Part shown: piece after piece, positions 27,632 to 37,554 of the stretch
Numbering within the stretch: position 1 is the stretch's first letter
Layout of the letters: the number at the start of each line of letters is the position of its first letter
Assembly: GCA_904420125.1 (NCBI GenBank)
Contig: CAJFUK010000027.1
Span: forward strand, 1-64,000
Origin: Candidatus Falkowella caecavicola
Lineage (GTDB): Bacteria > Bacillota > Clostridia > Oscillospirales > Ruminococcaceae
Direction: 5' to 3'
DNA length: 64,000 nt
The notes under the pieces: generated by a model
What the model was told of the DNA's origin: nothing
Databases searched by the model: none
The model's input: the letters and a program-made list of their open reading frames with translations, nothing else
Position numbers and translations under genes: made by a program

Positions 27632-28981
27632 TCAGCACAGACGTTTCTGGACTGTCCGTACAATGTCCTGTACTAACAGCGTAATCTGCCCCAGCTCCTT
27701 TCCCTCTGCCATCACGCGGATCAGAGGCTCTGTTCCTGATGCACGTACCAAAATGCGTCCGTTTTCTCCTAACATTTGTTCTGCTGATGCAATCGCTTTT
27801 CTGATCTCCGGATCATTGTCCCAATCCTGTTTCTTTTCATTACAAACCCGCACATTTTCCATATACTGCGGATATACCGTCATCATCGAGGCCAGTTCTG
27901 AAAAACGCAGGCCAGAATTCTTTAAAATAGAAAGCAGTTGAATGGCCGAAAGCTGTCCGTCACCTGTAGATGCGTAATTGCCAAAAATAATATGGCCGGA
28001 TTGCTCGCCTCCCAAGATATATCCAAATGCCAGCATCTCTTCAAGCACATACCGGTCTCCAACTTTTGTCTTGACAATATGGATTCCATTTTCTTCTGCA
28101 AACTTAAACAATCCGATATTGGACATCACCGTTGCGACCAATGTATCTTTTGCCAATAGCCCCTGCTTCTGCAAACAGTGTGCAAAGATCGCCATAATCT
28201 GATCGCCGTCTACCAGATTGCCTTTTTCGTCAACAGCCAGACATCGGTCTGCGTCTCCATCAAATGCAACGCCGGCATCACAGGAATGCTCCCGCACATA
28301 TTGCATTAAGCTTTCCATATGGGTAGAACCGCAGGCCTGATTGATATTTGTACCGTCCGGTTCCGCGTGAAGCAGTACAATTTCTGCGCCCAATTTTTTG
28401 AATAATTCTGCCGCAGTCGCGCTTGCACTGCCATTGGCACAGTCTACCGCAATTTTCATGCCACAAAGATCGCCCTGTACCGTATCTGTCAAATGTGTAA
28501 TATAATCGGCCGCTGCCGTCTGACTATTCAAAATTCTTCCCAGCGATATGCCTTCCTTCAATTCCACGGTTTCCGGCATATCTAAAATCAAGGTTTCAAT
28601 TTCTTCCTCGATACTGTCCGGCAGCTTGTAGCCCCTCCGATCAAAGAGCTTGATACCATTAAATTCAACCGGATTGTGGGATGCGGAAATCATTACCCCA
28701 GCGTCTGCACCGTATCGGCCGACTAAATAAGCAACGGCAGGAGTTGGAACCATCCCCAATAATAAGGCGTCGGCGCCAACAGAACAGATTCCTGCGGAAA
28801 GAGCGGACTGCAACATCTGAGAAGAAATTCGTGTATCCCATCCAATGACGATTTTAGGCCTGTGTGATGTATGCCTTGTCAAAACCGTTGCCGCTGCACG
28901 GCCGATTGCCATTGCCAGTTCACAGGTCAGTTCTGTATTGGCAATTCCTCTTGCACCGTCTGTTCCAAAAAGTCTCCCCAT
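27632..28981 (-). CDS. glmM: Phosphoglucosamine mutase
   Basis: 449 residues from the ATG at 28981 (MGRLFGTDGARGIAN), with AAAGGAG 8 nt upstream. Phosphoserine loop ISASHNPVEFNG, metal loop DGDADRC, sugar-binding GGEQSGHIIF, and phosphate-binding RASGTEPLIRVM. It isomerises glucosamine-6-P to glucosamine-1-P, which feeds UDP-GlcNAc and peptidoglycan. It lies between ruvB and the RlmI-like gene. The frame open to 29035 upstream has no homology. Confidence 0.96.
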   Translation of the reverse strand: MGRLFGTDGARGIANTELTCELAMAIGRAAATVLTRHTSHRPKIVIGWDTRISSQMLQSALSAGICSVGADALLLGMVPTPAVAYLVGRYGADAGVMISASHNPVEFNGIKLFDRRGYKLPDSIEEEIETLILDMPETVELKEGISLGRILNSQTAAADYITHLTDTVQGDLCGMKIAVDCANGSASATAAELFKKLGAEIVLLHAEPDGTNINQACGSTHMESLMQYVREHSCDAGVAFDGDADRCLAVDEKGNLVDGDQIMAIFAHCLQKQGLLAKDTLVATVMSNIGLFKFAEENGIHIVKTKVGDRYVLEEMLAFGYILGGEQSGHIIFGNYASTGDGQLSAIQLLSILKNSGLRFSELASMMTVYPQYMENVRVCNEKKQDWDNDPEIRKAIASAEQMLGENGRILVRASGTEPLIRVMAEGKELGQITLLVQDIVRTVQKRLC

Positions 28982-29080
28982 TATCCAAACTCCTTTGCAA
29001 AATTTTACGTAGACAGTATCATAGATATTATCCAATCACGGGAATTATACGATCATTCCGCAGAAGGCCAAAAGGCCGTA

Positions 29081-30133
29081 TTACTTTTCGTCAAACGTCA
29101 TCTGTTCCTGTTCTTCTCCGGCGGGCGTCATTCCCATATGTTTATAACCCAAGGCTGTCACGCAACGTCCGCGGGGCGTACGGGACAGAAACCCAAGCTG
29201 CATTAAATAAGGCTCGTAAACATCTTCGATCGTGACGGCTTCTTCTCCCAAAATCGCAGCCAGTGTTTCCAGACCAACCGGCCCACCGTTATAATTTCGG
29301 ATAATCGTCATCAGCATCCGGCGGTCCAGCGGTTCCAGCCCCAGTTCATCCACCTGTAGACGTTCCAGAGCAACCCGGACGATATCGCGGGTCATAATGC
29401 CATCTCCCAGCACCTGAGCGAAATCCCGTACCCGTTTGAGCAGCCGGTTGGCAATTCGCGGCGTACCCCTGGAACGCCGCGCCAATTCCAGCGCGCCCTC
29501 CCGTTCACAGGCAATGTCCAACAGAGAAGCGCTGCGCATGATAATCTCGGATAACTGTTCGGGCGTGTAAAGTTCCAGCCGCAGCAGCACACCAAATCTG
29601 TCACGGAGCGGTGCTGTCAGCTGTCCGGCACGGGTTGTCGCGCCGACCAAGGTGAACTTGGGTAAATCAATCCGAATCGAACGAGCGGACGGCCCTTTGC
29701 CGATCATAATATCCAGCGCGTAATCTTCCATGGCCGGATAGAGCACTTCTTCCACCGCGCGGGACAAACGGTGAATTTCATCAATAAACAGAACATCTCC
29801 TTCGTTCAAATTAGAAAGAAGCGCTGCTAAATCTCCTGGTTTTTCAATCGCCGGACCGGATGTAATCCGAACATTCACATTCATCTCGTTGGCAATAATC
29901 ATAGAAAGGGTCGTTTTACCCAATCCCGGCGGACCATATAGCAGTACATGATCCAACGCTTCTCCCCTGGCACGAGCTGCTTCAATAAAAACAGAGAGAT
30001 TTTCTTTCGCCTTATCTTGCCCAATATATTCACTTAAAGTCTTCGGACGGAGCGTAAATTCCACATCGGCATCTTCGGATGAAAAATCCGGTGCAGTAAT
30101 ACGATTTTCAAAATCCATTTCCCGTTCCAGCAT
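29081..30133 (-). CDS. ruvB: Holliday junction branch migration helicase RuvB
   Basis: 350 residues. Walker [13 protein letters not shown], Walker [13 protein letters not shown], sensor 1 VGATTRAG, arginine finger region [10 protein letters not shown], and a C-terminal winged helix with [12 protein letters not shown]. It forms the hexameric motor that works with RuvA at Holliday junctions. Normal length, 10 bp after ruvA. Confidence 0.97.
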   Translation of the reverse strand: MLEREMDFENRITAPDFSSEDADVEFTLRPKTLSEYIGQDKAKENLSVFIEAARARGEALDHVLLYGPPGLGKTTLSMIIANEMNVNVRITSGPAIEKPGDLAALLSNLNEGDVLFIDEIHRLSRAVEEVLYPAMEDYALDIMIGKGPSARSIRIDLPKFTLVGATTRAGQLTAPLRDRFGVLLRLELYTPEQLSEIIMRSASLLDIACEREGALELARRSRGTPRIANRLLKRVRDFAQVLGDGIMTRDIVRVALERLQVDELGLEPLDRRMLMTIIRNYNGGPVGLETLAAILGEEAVTIEDVYEPYLMQLGFLSRTPRGRCVTALGYKHMGMTPAGEEQEQMTFDEK

Positions 30134-30143
30134 ATTGGCACGC

Positions 30144-30767
30144 TCACATCCTTCCCGCCAGCGCCTTCAGGGCTTGCCGTATTAATTCTTCCACTGTCAG
30201 GGAAGGATCCAGTTTGCTGATCGCCTGTGCCGCTTCTGCCTGGGAATATCCCAGTACCGCCAGGGCACTGATCGCTTCTCCCACCGCTCCGCTGGCGCCG
30301 CCCTGTACCGCAGCCGATATATTGCCTACAGCTCCTCCATCCATCTGTTCTTTGCTAATCTTATCTTTTAATTCCAGCACAATCCGCTGTGCAATCTTCA
30401 AACCAATTCCCTTAGCCTGTGTTAAGGCCTTACTGTCACCAGAAGCTACACAAAGTGCAAATTGTCCGGCGGATACTGCTGACAAAATAGAAAGGGCAGC
30501 TTTAGGGCCTACGCCTGAAACGGACAATAACATTTTAAAACAATTCAATTCCTCCTGATCGAAAAAGCCAAACAATTCCATGGCGTCTTCACGGACATGC
30601 AAATATGTAAACAGTCTGGCCTCACTACCCGGCTGGGGTAGCTTTGCAGCTGTATTTTGGGAAGTTTTGATCTCAAAACCAATACCGCCTGCTTCGAGTA
30701 CGACTGTAAAATTCGTATCTGCCAATGTACAAAGCAGCAATTTTCCACGAATGCTATAAAACATCAA
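30144..30767 (-). CDS. ruvA: Holliday junction DNA helicase RuvA
   Basis: 207 residues. N-terminal OB domain with the acidic pin region ([12 protein letters not shown]), two helix-hairpin-helix motifs ([18 protein letters not shown] and [22 protein letters not shown]), and the C-terminal domain III ([17 protein letters not shown]) that contacts RuvB. Its ATG overlaps the ruvC stop by 4 bp. The linker between domains is Gly/Ala-rich ([15 protein letters not shown]). Confidence 0.96.
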   Translation of the reverse strand: MMFYSIRGKLLLCTLADTNFTVVLEAGGIGFEIKTSQNTAAKLPQPGSEARLFTYLHVREDAMELFGFFDQEELNCFKMLLSVSGVGPKAALSILSAVSAGQFALCVASGDSKALTQAKGIGLKIAQRIVLELKDKISKEQMDGGAVGNISAAVQGGASGAVGEAISALAVLGYSQAEAAQAISKLDPSLTVEELIRQALKALAGRM

Positions 30768-31273
30768 AGCCTACTCCTTCCCAAATTTTGTATGTTCATT
30801 CTGGATCCGGCTGTATGCGCATGACAGATCGCCATCGCCAGAGCATCCGCCGTATCGTCGGGTTTTGGAATTTTAGATAGATTCAATAAACGTTTTGTCA
30901 TTTCCATGACCTGTGATTTTACGGCTTGTCCATATCCGACAACCGACTGTTTCACCTGCAGCGGCGTATATTCATAGCAGGCCACGCCATGCTGAACCGC
31001 CGCCAAAAGGATGACGCCGCGCGCCTGTGAGACCGCGATCGCCGTTTTCTGATTATTATTAAAAAACAGTTTTTCAATCGACATTGCGTCCGGTTTATAT
31101 TGCTGCAATACTGTACACAAATCATTATAAATCATCTGCAGCCGCTGCTCCATCGGAATGCCCGGCGGGGTAGTAATAGCACCATAATCGAGCGTCATAA
31201 AGCGGGTATTTTTATACTCCACCAATCCAAAACCGACGATAGCATATCCCGGATCGACCCCTAAAATAATCAC
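30764..31273 (-). CDS. ruvC: Crossover junction endonuclease RuvC
   Basis: 169 residues with the RNase-H-like resolvase acidic residues: D7 in ILGVDPGYAIVGFG, E in SIEKLFFNNN, and the Asp pair in DDTADALAMAICH. It cuts Holliday junctions made by RuvAB. The start codon at 31273 is a GTG with an AAGGAG about 9 nt upstream. First gene of the ruvC-ruvA-ruvB-glmM run, with a promoter at 31398-31426. Confidence 0.96.
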   Translation of the reverse strand: MIILGVDPGYAIVGFGLVEYKNTRFMTLDYGAITTPPGIPMEQRLQMIYNDLCTVLQQYKPDAMSIEKLFFNNNQKTAIAVSQARGVILLAAVQHGVACYEYTPLQVKQSVVGYGQAVKSQVMEMTKRLLNLSKIPKPDDTADALAMAICHAHTAGSRMNIQNLGRSRL

Positions 31274-31601
31274 TGAATAAACTCCTTATACAGGTTATAC
31301 TGACTTTTGTAACCTATTTTATCCACTTGTTTGTTTTTTCCATCCTGATCGCTTGATCTTCTTATCTTCATCAAGTTCTTTCTTATGTATTCAAATTATT
31401 ATAGCATGAATCTATCAGATTCGCAAGGTGTGCTAAGAGATTATTGGGAAAATCTGTGGGTGTATCGGGAATAATTTTTGTAAAAATTATATATTTGATG
31501 GGCCGTAGTTTTGTAAAAATCCAATGAACTCCGGCCAAACATCGTTTTTGGGGCCTGCGTCCCCCATATTGCTGCCATAAACCGGTCCTGCATAAAACAG
31601 G
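31274..31601. other. Intergenic region between ruvC and the PfkB kinase
   Basis: This gap holds the ruvC promoter (31398-31426), an untranslated leader of about 120 nt before ruvC, and, at the right end, the terminator region of the sugar kinase gene. Open frames here (for example 31383-31610, minus) have no recognisable content. No SOS-type box (GAACN4GTTC) was found near ruvC. Confidence 0.5.
31398..31426 (-). promoter_or_regulatory. Sigma-A promoter of the ruvCAB-glmM operon
   Basis: On the minus strand TTGCGA (31426-31421), a 17-bp spacer, then TATAAT (31403-31398) with an extended -10 TGC just upstream. The spacer contains a perfect inverted repeat, GAATCT-ATC-AGATTC at 31408-31422, that could be an operator. 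Confidence 0.75.
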
Positions 31602-31633
31602 AAGGGACACACAAACAATCCTGTGTGTCCCTT
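31602..31633 (-). terminator. Terminator-like hairpin at the end of the PfkB kinase gene
   Basis: AAGGGACACACA at 31602-31613 pairs with TGTGTGTCCCTT at 31622-31633 (12 bp, 8-nt loop). It begins inside the kinase stop codon. Reading the minus strand, the tail is CCTGTTTTATG, so the U-tract is short and offset; termination may be partial. Confidence 0.6.
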
Positions 31634-32579
31634 ATAATTTCCGACTGTGCACCAAAGGTAAAATTTCCATTACTTGTGCTGGTGTAACGGCGCCAGTCCC
31701 CTCCAGCTGAACAGACGCTGTGCCGCAGGCAGCGGCATAACGGGCAGCTGTTTCATAAGACTGTCCCGCCTGCAGCGCGGCAAGAAATCCCGCCAAAGTA
31801 GTATCTCCGGCGCCGATCGTTGTTTTTACTTTCACCGGGGGCACTGTTATCCAATACGCTTCTTGCTGATGGATATACAACAGTCCGTCCGCTCCCAAGC
31901 TGAGCAAAATATGCGGCACGTTTTCAGCGAGCATACGGGCGCCGGATAACAGTTCATCAAAAGACGGATTCCCCTTGCCAAGCATTTTTGCAAATTCAAT
32001 CCGATTGGGTTTGATACAAAATGGCGCTAAAGACAGTATTTCCTGACAGGAAAACACATCGCTGTCTAAAACGATCCGCACATGGTCCCTCTGAAAAGAA
32101 GCGATAAAATCCTTATATTGTGAGACGGATAGATTAGGGGGCGTACCGCCGCAGAAAGCCAGAATATACTGTCTGTCATCCTTATCCAGCAATTGACTCA
32201 AAAACCGCTGTAATTTCTCCAATGCAGCATTCGGTACATCCGGACCCTGCCTGTTAATTTTTAAAACCTTTCCGTCCGCCAGGCAGATCGTCAGATTTTC
32301 CCGTATACTGCCCGGAATTGGAAAAAACTGATGCTGAACATTATCTTCATCCAATAATTTATCTAAAGCCGGAAAATTATCTTTGCCCGCCAGACCGATG
32401 GTACGGTTTGCGATGCCAAGAGAAGTCAGCACACGGGAAACATTGATGGCTTTGCCGCCGGCATAAACAGTTTCTCCTTTTGTTTTATTGGGCTCTTCAA
32501 AATCCAGTTCTCCGACAGAAAGGGTGACGTCCAAAGCCGGATTTAAAGAAACGGTGATCAGGTCGAATGGCTCCTGCAT
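31632..32579 (-). CDS. PfkB-family hexose-phosphate kinase (1-phosphofructokinase-like)
   Basis: 315 residues. N-terminal SLNPALD, glycine-rich AGGKAINVSRVLTSLG, and the ATP/anion-hole motif TTIGAGDTTLAGFLAAL. This layout matches the FruK/LacC group (1-phosphofructokinase or tagatose-6-P kinase). No PTS permease, fruR or aldolase gene is next to it, so the substrate cannot be fixed. It is preceded by a 140-bp gap after cysS and may be transcribed with cysE-cysS or alone. Confidence 0.85.
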   Translation of the reverse strand: MQEPFDLITVSLNPALDVTLSVGELDFEEPNKTKGETVYAGGKAINVSRVLTSLGIANRTIGLAGKDNFPALDKLLDEDNVQHQFFPIPGSIRENLTICLADGKVLKINRQGPDVPNAALEKLQRFLSQLLDKDDRQYILAFCGGTPPNLSVSQYKDFIASFQRDHVRIVLDSDVFSCQEILSLAPFCIKPNRIEFAKMLGKGNPSFDELLSGARMLAENVPHILLSLGADGLLYIHQQEAYWITVPPVKVKTTIGAGDTTLAGFLAALQAGQSYETAARYAAACGTASVQLEGTGAVTPAQVMEILPLVHSRKL

Positions 32580-32648
32580 GCGGATCTTCCCCCTTTTTCT
32601 TCTTTAATCATGTCACTGCGGCCGACCAGTCAGGTATACAAGAAGGCA

Positions 32649-32700
32649 GGAAATGCATGTCCGTACTTCCCTGCAGAAATTTTCTTTCTCATGCATTTCC
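32649..32700 (-). other. Inverted repeat after cysS
   Basis: GGAAATGCATG at 32649-32659 and CATGCATTTCC at 32690-32700 are perfect 11-bp complements with a 30-nt loop, lying just beyond the cysS stop codon. There is no proper U-tract on the minus strand. It may be a weak terminator, an mRNA 3'-end stabiliser, or a protein-binding site for the downstream kinase gene. Confidence 0.4.
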
Positions 32701-32718
32701 CGCGCTGTAAAACAAAAA

Positions 32719-34113
32719 TTATTTTTTAGAGATTTTAGTTCCCTGACGTGTTTCTTCAACCAGATACCCTTTGGAATTGATTTCATCCCGAATTGCGTCA
32801 GCCGTTGCAAAATCTTTGTTCTTGCGCGCCTCTTTTCTCTTTTCAATCAATTCCAGAATTTCGGCAGGAATTTCTTCATCTTCTTTTTTTTGCAGCAATC
32901 CCAACACGCCTGTCAGTTCGTCAAAGAGTTGCTGAACCGCAGCAAGGTAGCCCTTAGTTCCCGGATTTTTCCCGGAAACTGCTGGATTTGCATCCCGTAC
33001 CAGCTCAAATACAGCTGAAATAGCGTCGGCCGTATTAAAATCATCTTCCATCGCGTCAATAAACTGCTGACGGCGTGCATCCAACAACGTCTGCTGTTCA
33101 GTGCTGCACTCCCCATCCGGGGCCGACTGCAATGCAAATGTAATATTTTTCTGAAAATTCCGTAACCGTTCCAATGCAGAACAGCATTGCTCAATAACTT
33201 CCACGCTATAATTTAAAGGGCTGCGGTAATGCGCCTGCAGCATCATGAAGCGAATGGGTTCATACCCATATTTTTCAGCTACATCTCTGGTCGTAAAAAA
33301 GTTGTTCAATGATTTGGACATTTTCCGGTTATCAATATTAATAAAACCATTATGCATCCAATAATGTGCAAACGGCACCCCATTGGCACATTCACTTTGC
33401 GCAATTTCATTTTCGTGATGCGGGAAAATCAAGTCCTGTCCACCGCAGTGAAGATCAATGGTACTCCCCAAATACTTCTGTGCCATCGCAGAACATTCAA
33501 TATGCCATCCTGGGCGTCCTTTCCCCCAAGGAGAATCCCAATAGGGTTCACCCGGCTTTGCGGCTTTCCACAGAACAAAATCCATCGGATCCTCTTTCTG
33601 TTCACTGACATCGACCCGCGCGCCCGCTTCCAACTCTTCCATCGGCATATGGGAAAGCTTTCCGTATTCAGCAAATTTCTGGGTACGGAAATAAACATCC
33701 CCCTGTGATTCATATGCGTATCCTTTTTCCACCAGTTTTTGTACAAACGCGATAATGCTGTCCATATTCTCTGTAACCTTTGGGTGCACGGTTGCCGGCT
33801 TGGCGCCCAATCCCTCCGCGTCCTTCCGATATTCCGCAATATAGCGGGTGGAAATTTCATTTGCCGTTGTTCCCTCTTCATGAGCGCGCTTAATGATTTT
33901 GTCATCTACATCCGTAAAATTCTGCACAAAATTGACCCGATAGCCCCGATATTCAAAATACCGGCGAAGCGTATCAAATACACAGATCGGCCGCGCATTG
34001 CCAATATGAATCAGATTATACACGGTTGGACCGCAAACATACATCCGTACTTCTCCCGGATACATGGTTACAAATTCTTCTTTTTGCCTGGTCAATGTGT
34101 TATAGATTTTCAT
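32719..34113 (-). CDS. cysS: Cysteinyl-tRNA synthetase
   Basis: 464 residues. Zinc-binding Cys in MYVCGPTVYN, HIGH-like motif IHIGNARP, WHIECSAMAQKYLG, zinc-ligand HHENEIAQSE, and KMSKSLNN. Normal class I CysRS of usual length. It lies 54 bp downstream of cysE, so cysteine synthesis and its charging are co-expressed, a common Firmicutes pairing. The leader before cysE is too short for a T-box. Confidence 0.97.
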   Translation of the reverse strand: MKIYNTLTRQKEEFVTMYPGEVRMYVCGPTVYNLIHIGNARPICVFDTLRRYFEYRGYRVNFVQNFTDVDDKIIKRAHEEGTTANEISTRYIAEYRKDAEGLGAKPATVHPKVTENMDSIIAFVQKLVEKGYAYESQGDVYFRTQKFAEYGKLSHMPMEELEAGARVDVSEQKEDPMDFVLWKAAKPGEPYWDSPWGKGRPGWHIECSAMAQKYLGSTIDLHCGGQDLIFPHHENEIAQSECANGVPFAHYWMHNGFINIDNRKMSKSLNNFFTTRDVAEKYGYEPIRFMMLQAHYRSPLNYSVEVIEQCCSALERLRNFQKNITFALQSAPDGECSTEQQTLLDARRQQFIDAMEDDFNTADAISAVFELVRDANPAVSGKNPGTKGYLAAVQQLFDELTGVLGLLQKKEDEEIPAEILELIEKRKEARKNKDFATADAIRDEINSKGYLVEETRQGTKISKK

Positions 34114-34167
34114 GAATTATCATCCTGTCCTTCTGTCCTGAAATCATAGGCCGGCGCTGCTGCGGCT

Positions 34168-34821
34168 TTAGCGTTCTACCGTACCAGCCTTTACTTCCTC
34201 AATTTCTTTTTCCAATGCAGCGATCCGACGTTTCATCTGGCAAAGCTCCTGCGCAATCGGATCTGGAATGTGAATTTGATCCAATTGACATGTATCTACT
34301 TTTTGGCCATTGATACGGACAATCCGCGCCGGCACACCGACAGCGGTTGCATTGGCGGGCACTTCTTCCAAAACAACTGCATTCGCCGCAATTTTTGCAT
34401 TATCCCCTACATAAAACGGGCCTAAAATTCTTGCACCGCAGCCCACCATCACATTATTTCCAAGTGTCGGATGCCGTTTTCCGCGTTCCTTGCCTGTGCC
34501 CCCTAATGTAGCGCCCTGGTAAATCGTACAATTATCTCCAATTTCTGTTGTTTCACCAATCACTACTCCACTTCCGTGGTCAATAAAAATCCCGCGACCG
34601 ATTTTGGCGCCCGGATGAATTTCAATTCCCGTCAAAAACCTGGAGAACTGAGATACAAGCCGCGCCAGAAAAAACAAACGGTGTTTGTAAAACCAGTGTG
34701 CCAGCCGATGATTGATGACCGCATGCAATCCGGAATATAATAAAAGGATTTCAAACGAGTTGCGTGCAGCCGGATCACGCTCTTTTACCGCGCGGATATC
34801 CGCTCTCAACCTAGAAAACAT
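34168..34821 (-). CDS. cysE: Serine O-acetyltransferase
   Basis: 217 residues. Short N-terminal helical domain, then a left-handed beta helix with hexapeptide repeats: [61 protein letters not shown]. The [11 protein letters not shown] loop is the SAT/EpsC-type active site. It makes O-acetylserine for cysteine synthesis. The C-terminus extends to a coiled-coil-like [15 protein letters not shown]. It has its own promoter (34891-34919), and pgsA ends 130 bp upstream. Confidence 0.95.
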   Translation of the reverse strand: MFSRLRADIRAVKERDPAARNSFEILLLYSGLHAVINHRLAHWFYKHRLFFLARLVSQFSRFLTGIEIHPGAKIGRGIFIDHGSGVVIGETTEIGDNCTIYQGATLGGTGKERGKRHPTLGNNVMVGCGARILGPFYVGDNAKIAANAVVLEEVPANATAVGVPARIVRINGQKVDTCQLDQIHIPDPIAQELCQMKRRIAALEKEIEEVKAGTVER

Positions 34822-34890
34822 AGACGCGTCTACACCCTTCCTGAAAGCATTCTGAAAGAACGCCCGATAAAACTTGCATATTTATTTTTT

Positions 34891-34919
34891 ATTATATGCA
34901 CTTTTTTCCTTTTTTGCAA
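34891..34919 (-). promoter_or_regulatory. Sigma-A promoter of cysE-cysS
   Basis: On the minus strand TTGCAA (34919-34914), a 17-bp A-rich spacer, and TATAAT (34896-34891), about 70 bp upstream of cysE. The leader is short, and no T-box or SAM-type riboswitch structure was seen. Confidence 0.75.
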
Positions 34920-34953
34920 CTATTTCTTTCTGGCCGTCGGATATACGTCTATA

Positions 34954-35544
34954 TTAAGGTTTCTGTCTGAACACATCACGGTTTTTCCAGATATAATCCA
35001 CTCCAGAAATAATGGTCAGCAACAGACTCAGAACCTCCAACGCCATCACAAGAAGTGCCAGGCCAAGCAGGACTGGGGTCAAGGTAGTGTCCATAACATA
35101 TTCACTGATGGAAATTAACAGCATGTCGGCAATGATAAAAAGCATCTGCGAAACGGTTTTTGCCTTACCCCATATACTGGCGGCAACGACCCTGCCGTTC
35201 GAAGAAGCCACCAGTCGCATGGAAGTAACCATAAATTCGCGCGCCAGGATCACGATAATATAGACCGCACCCCAGACTTCACCCAAAGATCCCAACTGGA
35301 GTAAACAAATCAATGCAGAGATCACCAATACCTTATCTGCCAATGGGTCTAAAAATTTTCCCAAGTTCGTCACCAGGTGATGTTTCCGGGCAATATGACC
35401 ATCCACTGCATCCGTTAATGAGGCGAGGATAAAAACGGCCAGAGCCCAGATATAATGATAGGGAACCAAATCCCAAAGCAGAAAAAATACCATCAACGGG
35501 ACCATAAGGGTCCGGAGAATTGTCAATTTATTCGGCAAATTCAT
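34954..35544 (-). CDS. pgsA: CDP-diacylglycerol-glycerol-3-phosphate 3-phosphatidyltransferase
   Basis: 196 residues with the CDP-alcohol phosphotransferase signature DAVDGHIARKHHLVTNLGKFLDPLAD (D-x2-D-G-x2-A-R-x8-G-x3-D-x3-D) near residues 40-65, and four to five membrane helices. It makes phosphatidylglycerol phosphate, the precursor of PG and cardiolipin. The order recA-recX-rimO-pgsA is a typical Firmicutes block (pgsA is near recA in B. subtilis). Confidence 0.95.
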   Translation of the reverse strand: MNLPNKLTILRTLMVPLMVFFLLWDLVPYHYIWALAVFILASLTDAVDGHIARKHHLVTNLGKFLDPLADKVLVISALICLLQLGSLGEVWGAVYIIVILAREFMVTSMRLVASSNGRVVAASIWGKAKTVSQMLFIIADMLLISISEYVMDTTLTPVLLGLALLVMALEVLSLLLTIISGVDYIWKNRDVFRQKP

Positions 35545-35567
35545 AATATGTCCCTCTCTTGTATGTA

Positions 35568-36896
35568 TTATTCTATGACATGCCCGATTAAGTCATAATC
35601 CAGCATATCGTCAATCAGCACCCGTACAAATTCTCCCTGTTTCCGTTTACGAGTAGAAGAGAAAAAAATCTTCCCATCGATTTCAGGCGCATCTGCCTGT
35701 CCCCGGCCGAAAAAGCTTTCCGCATACCGGTCATACCCTTCTACAATAACCTGTATGGTTTTTCCAATCATCTGTTCATTCAGCGAAAGGAGAATATTCA
35801 TTTGCTCCTCTGTCACAATTTCTGCCCGGCGCGCCTTTTCTTCTTCATCCAGCTGCCCATCCATTTCCGCGGCAGGGGTCCCCTCTTCCTGTGAGTAAGC
35901 AAAACATCCCAAACGCTCTAAACGGGTATCTTTGACAAACTGTACCAACTCTTCAAACTGTTCAAGCGTTTCTCCCGGAAAACCTGCAATCAAAGTCGTA
36001 CGGATCGTGATTCCTGGGACTTTAGCGCGGAACTTCTCAATCAGGCTTTCCAAACTGTTCCGATCTCCCCGACGGTTCATACGCCGCAGAACCTCCCCAT
36101 TAATATGCTGCATGGGGATATCAATATACTTCACCATCTTATCTTCTTCTGCAAAGACATCAATCAACTCGTCCGTAATGCGCTCCGGATAACAGTACAG
36201 CACCCGTATCCATACCAACCCCTCGACCCGGCAAAGACGGCGCAGCAATTCCGGTAGCGCAGAATGTCCGTATAAATCTTCGCCATACCGGGTGGTGTCC
36301 TGGGCAACAACGATTAATTCCTTAACCCCATCTGCCGCCAATCGTTTGGCTTCCTCAACGATATCCTCCATTTTCCGGCTGCGGAAACGTCCGCGGATGG
36401 AAGGAATCGCGCAGTAACTGCAGCAGTTGCTGCAACCCTCAGCAATTTTTATGTATGCATAATAGGGCAGAGTCGTTAAATAACGCTCTCCCTCCAACGG
36501 CAAAGCCTCTTTCGGCCCAAACTGTTCGATTTTCTCGCCGTCCACTACCTGCCGCACAATATTGCATATATCCTGATTGGAACCAATACCGACCACTGCA
36601 TCCAATTCCGGAATTTCTTGGATCAACTCTTCCCGATATCGTTCTGCCAGACAGCCGGTCACAATGATTTTGCTGACCTGCCCCTCATCTTTTAAATGGC
36701 AAAATTCCAAAATATTATCGATGGATTCTTGCTTTGCGCTTTCAATAAAACCACATGTATTGACAATGACGACATCTGCAAACCCCGTATGGCTGGTCAG
36801 GATATAACCCTCATTCTGCAGTTTTTTCATCATTATTTCAGCATCTATCTGATTTTTTGGACATCCGAGATTGACAAAACCCACTTTTTTTGGCAT
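35568..36896 (-). CDS. rimO: Ribosomal protein S12 methylthiotransferase RimO
   Basis: 442 residues. N-terminal UPF0004 domain (NLGCPKNQIDAE), radical-SAM motif CSNCCSYCAIPSIRGRFRSR with the C-x3-C-x2-C cysteines, and a C-terminal TRAM domain. It adds a methylthio group to Asp of ribosomal protein S12. It starts about 24 bp after recX and precedes pgsA by a similar distance. Confidence 0.96.
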   Translation of the reverse strand: MPKKVGFVNLGCPKNQIDAEIMMKKLQNEGYILTSHTGFADVVIVNTCGFIESAKQESIDNILEFCHLKDEGQVSKIIVTGCLAERYREELIQEIPELDAVVGIGSNQDICNIVRQVVDGEKIEQFGPKEALPLEGERYLTTLPYYAYIKIAEGCSNCCSYCAIPSIRGRFRSRKMEDIVEEAKRLAADGVKELIVVAQDTTRYGEDLYGHSALPELLRRLCRVEGLVWIRVLYCYPERITDELIDVFAEEDKMVKYIDIPMQHINGEVLRRMNRRGDRNSLESLIEKFRAKVPGITIRTTLIAGFPGETLEQFEELVQFVKDTRLERLGCFAYSQEEGTPAAEMDGQLDEEEKARRAEIVTEEQMNILLSLNEQMIGKTIQVIVEGYDRYAESFFGRGQADAPEIDGKIFFSSTRKRKQGEFVRVLIDDMLDYDLIGHVIE

Positions 36897-36919
36897 GCCT
36901 GCATCTCCTTTATCTTGAT

Positions 36920-37537
36920 TTATTCCTGGGTTTCCGGTGTATACTCGTCCAGTACGGATTGGATATCGTGGTAGCTGTGTCCCAGCCGGGAAAGGGCGTT
37001 CATGACCCGGCGCCTTCCCTTTTCATCTCCCAGATACCGAAGATACTTCCGTTCAACCAGTTCGCAGAGAAGAGTATAGGTTTCCTCTTCTCCATATCCT
37101 TCTAACGACGCATCGATCAGATCAGTGCTCAGCCCGCGTTGCATCATTTCATACCGTGCACGCCGTATGCCGCGCTTTTTCACCTCAATCAGATCACGTG
37201 CAAGCTTTCTGGCATATTCTTCATCCCGAATCAGCCCCAGTTCTTCCATCCGTCCGGCAACCTGTTCAGCAATCTCTTCTGATACATTCTGCGCAAGCTT
37301 ATCCGCCAGTTCGCGCCGGCTGTAATCCCGTACGGAAAGAAGATGAAGCGCTCTTTCTTTGGCACGCCGGACATCTGCACGATGTCTGACTTCTTCCAGA
37401 AAATCTGCATCACAAACAAGACCGGGACGGATTCCTGCATCCACCATTACTTCCAGGTCCAATATATACCAGTATTCTTCATCTACAAAGATCTTATAAC
37501 GCGTCCCTTTTACTTTTTCTACTGCCGTAATTTTCAT
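36920..37537 (-). CDS. recX: RecA regulatory protein RecX
   Basis: 205 residues made of three-helix RecX repeats: LLSVRDYSRRELADKL, EEIAEQVAGRMEELGLIRDEEYARKLARDL and KRGIRRARYEMMQRGL. RecX modulates RecA filament activity. It lies 18 bp after recA in the usual recA-recX order. Slightly longer than E. coli RecX (166) but typical for Firmicutes. Confidence 0.92.
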   Translation of the reverse strand: MKITAVEKVKGTRYKIFVDEEYWYILDLEVMVDAGIRPGLVCDADFLEEVRHRADVRRAKERALHLLSVRDYSRRELADKLAQNVSEEIAEQVAGRMEELGLIRDEEYARKLARDLIEVKKRGIRRARYEMMQRGLSTDLIDASLEGYGEEETYTLLCELVERKYLRYLGDEKGRRRVMNALSRLGHSYHDIQSVLDEYTPETQE

Positions 37538-37554
37538 TGCATATCTGCCATATC

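Noticed and set aside
34822..34890. T-box or cysteine riboswitch before cysE-cysS
   Set aside because: The leader is only about 65 nt long and lacks T-box features.
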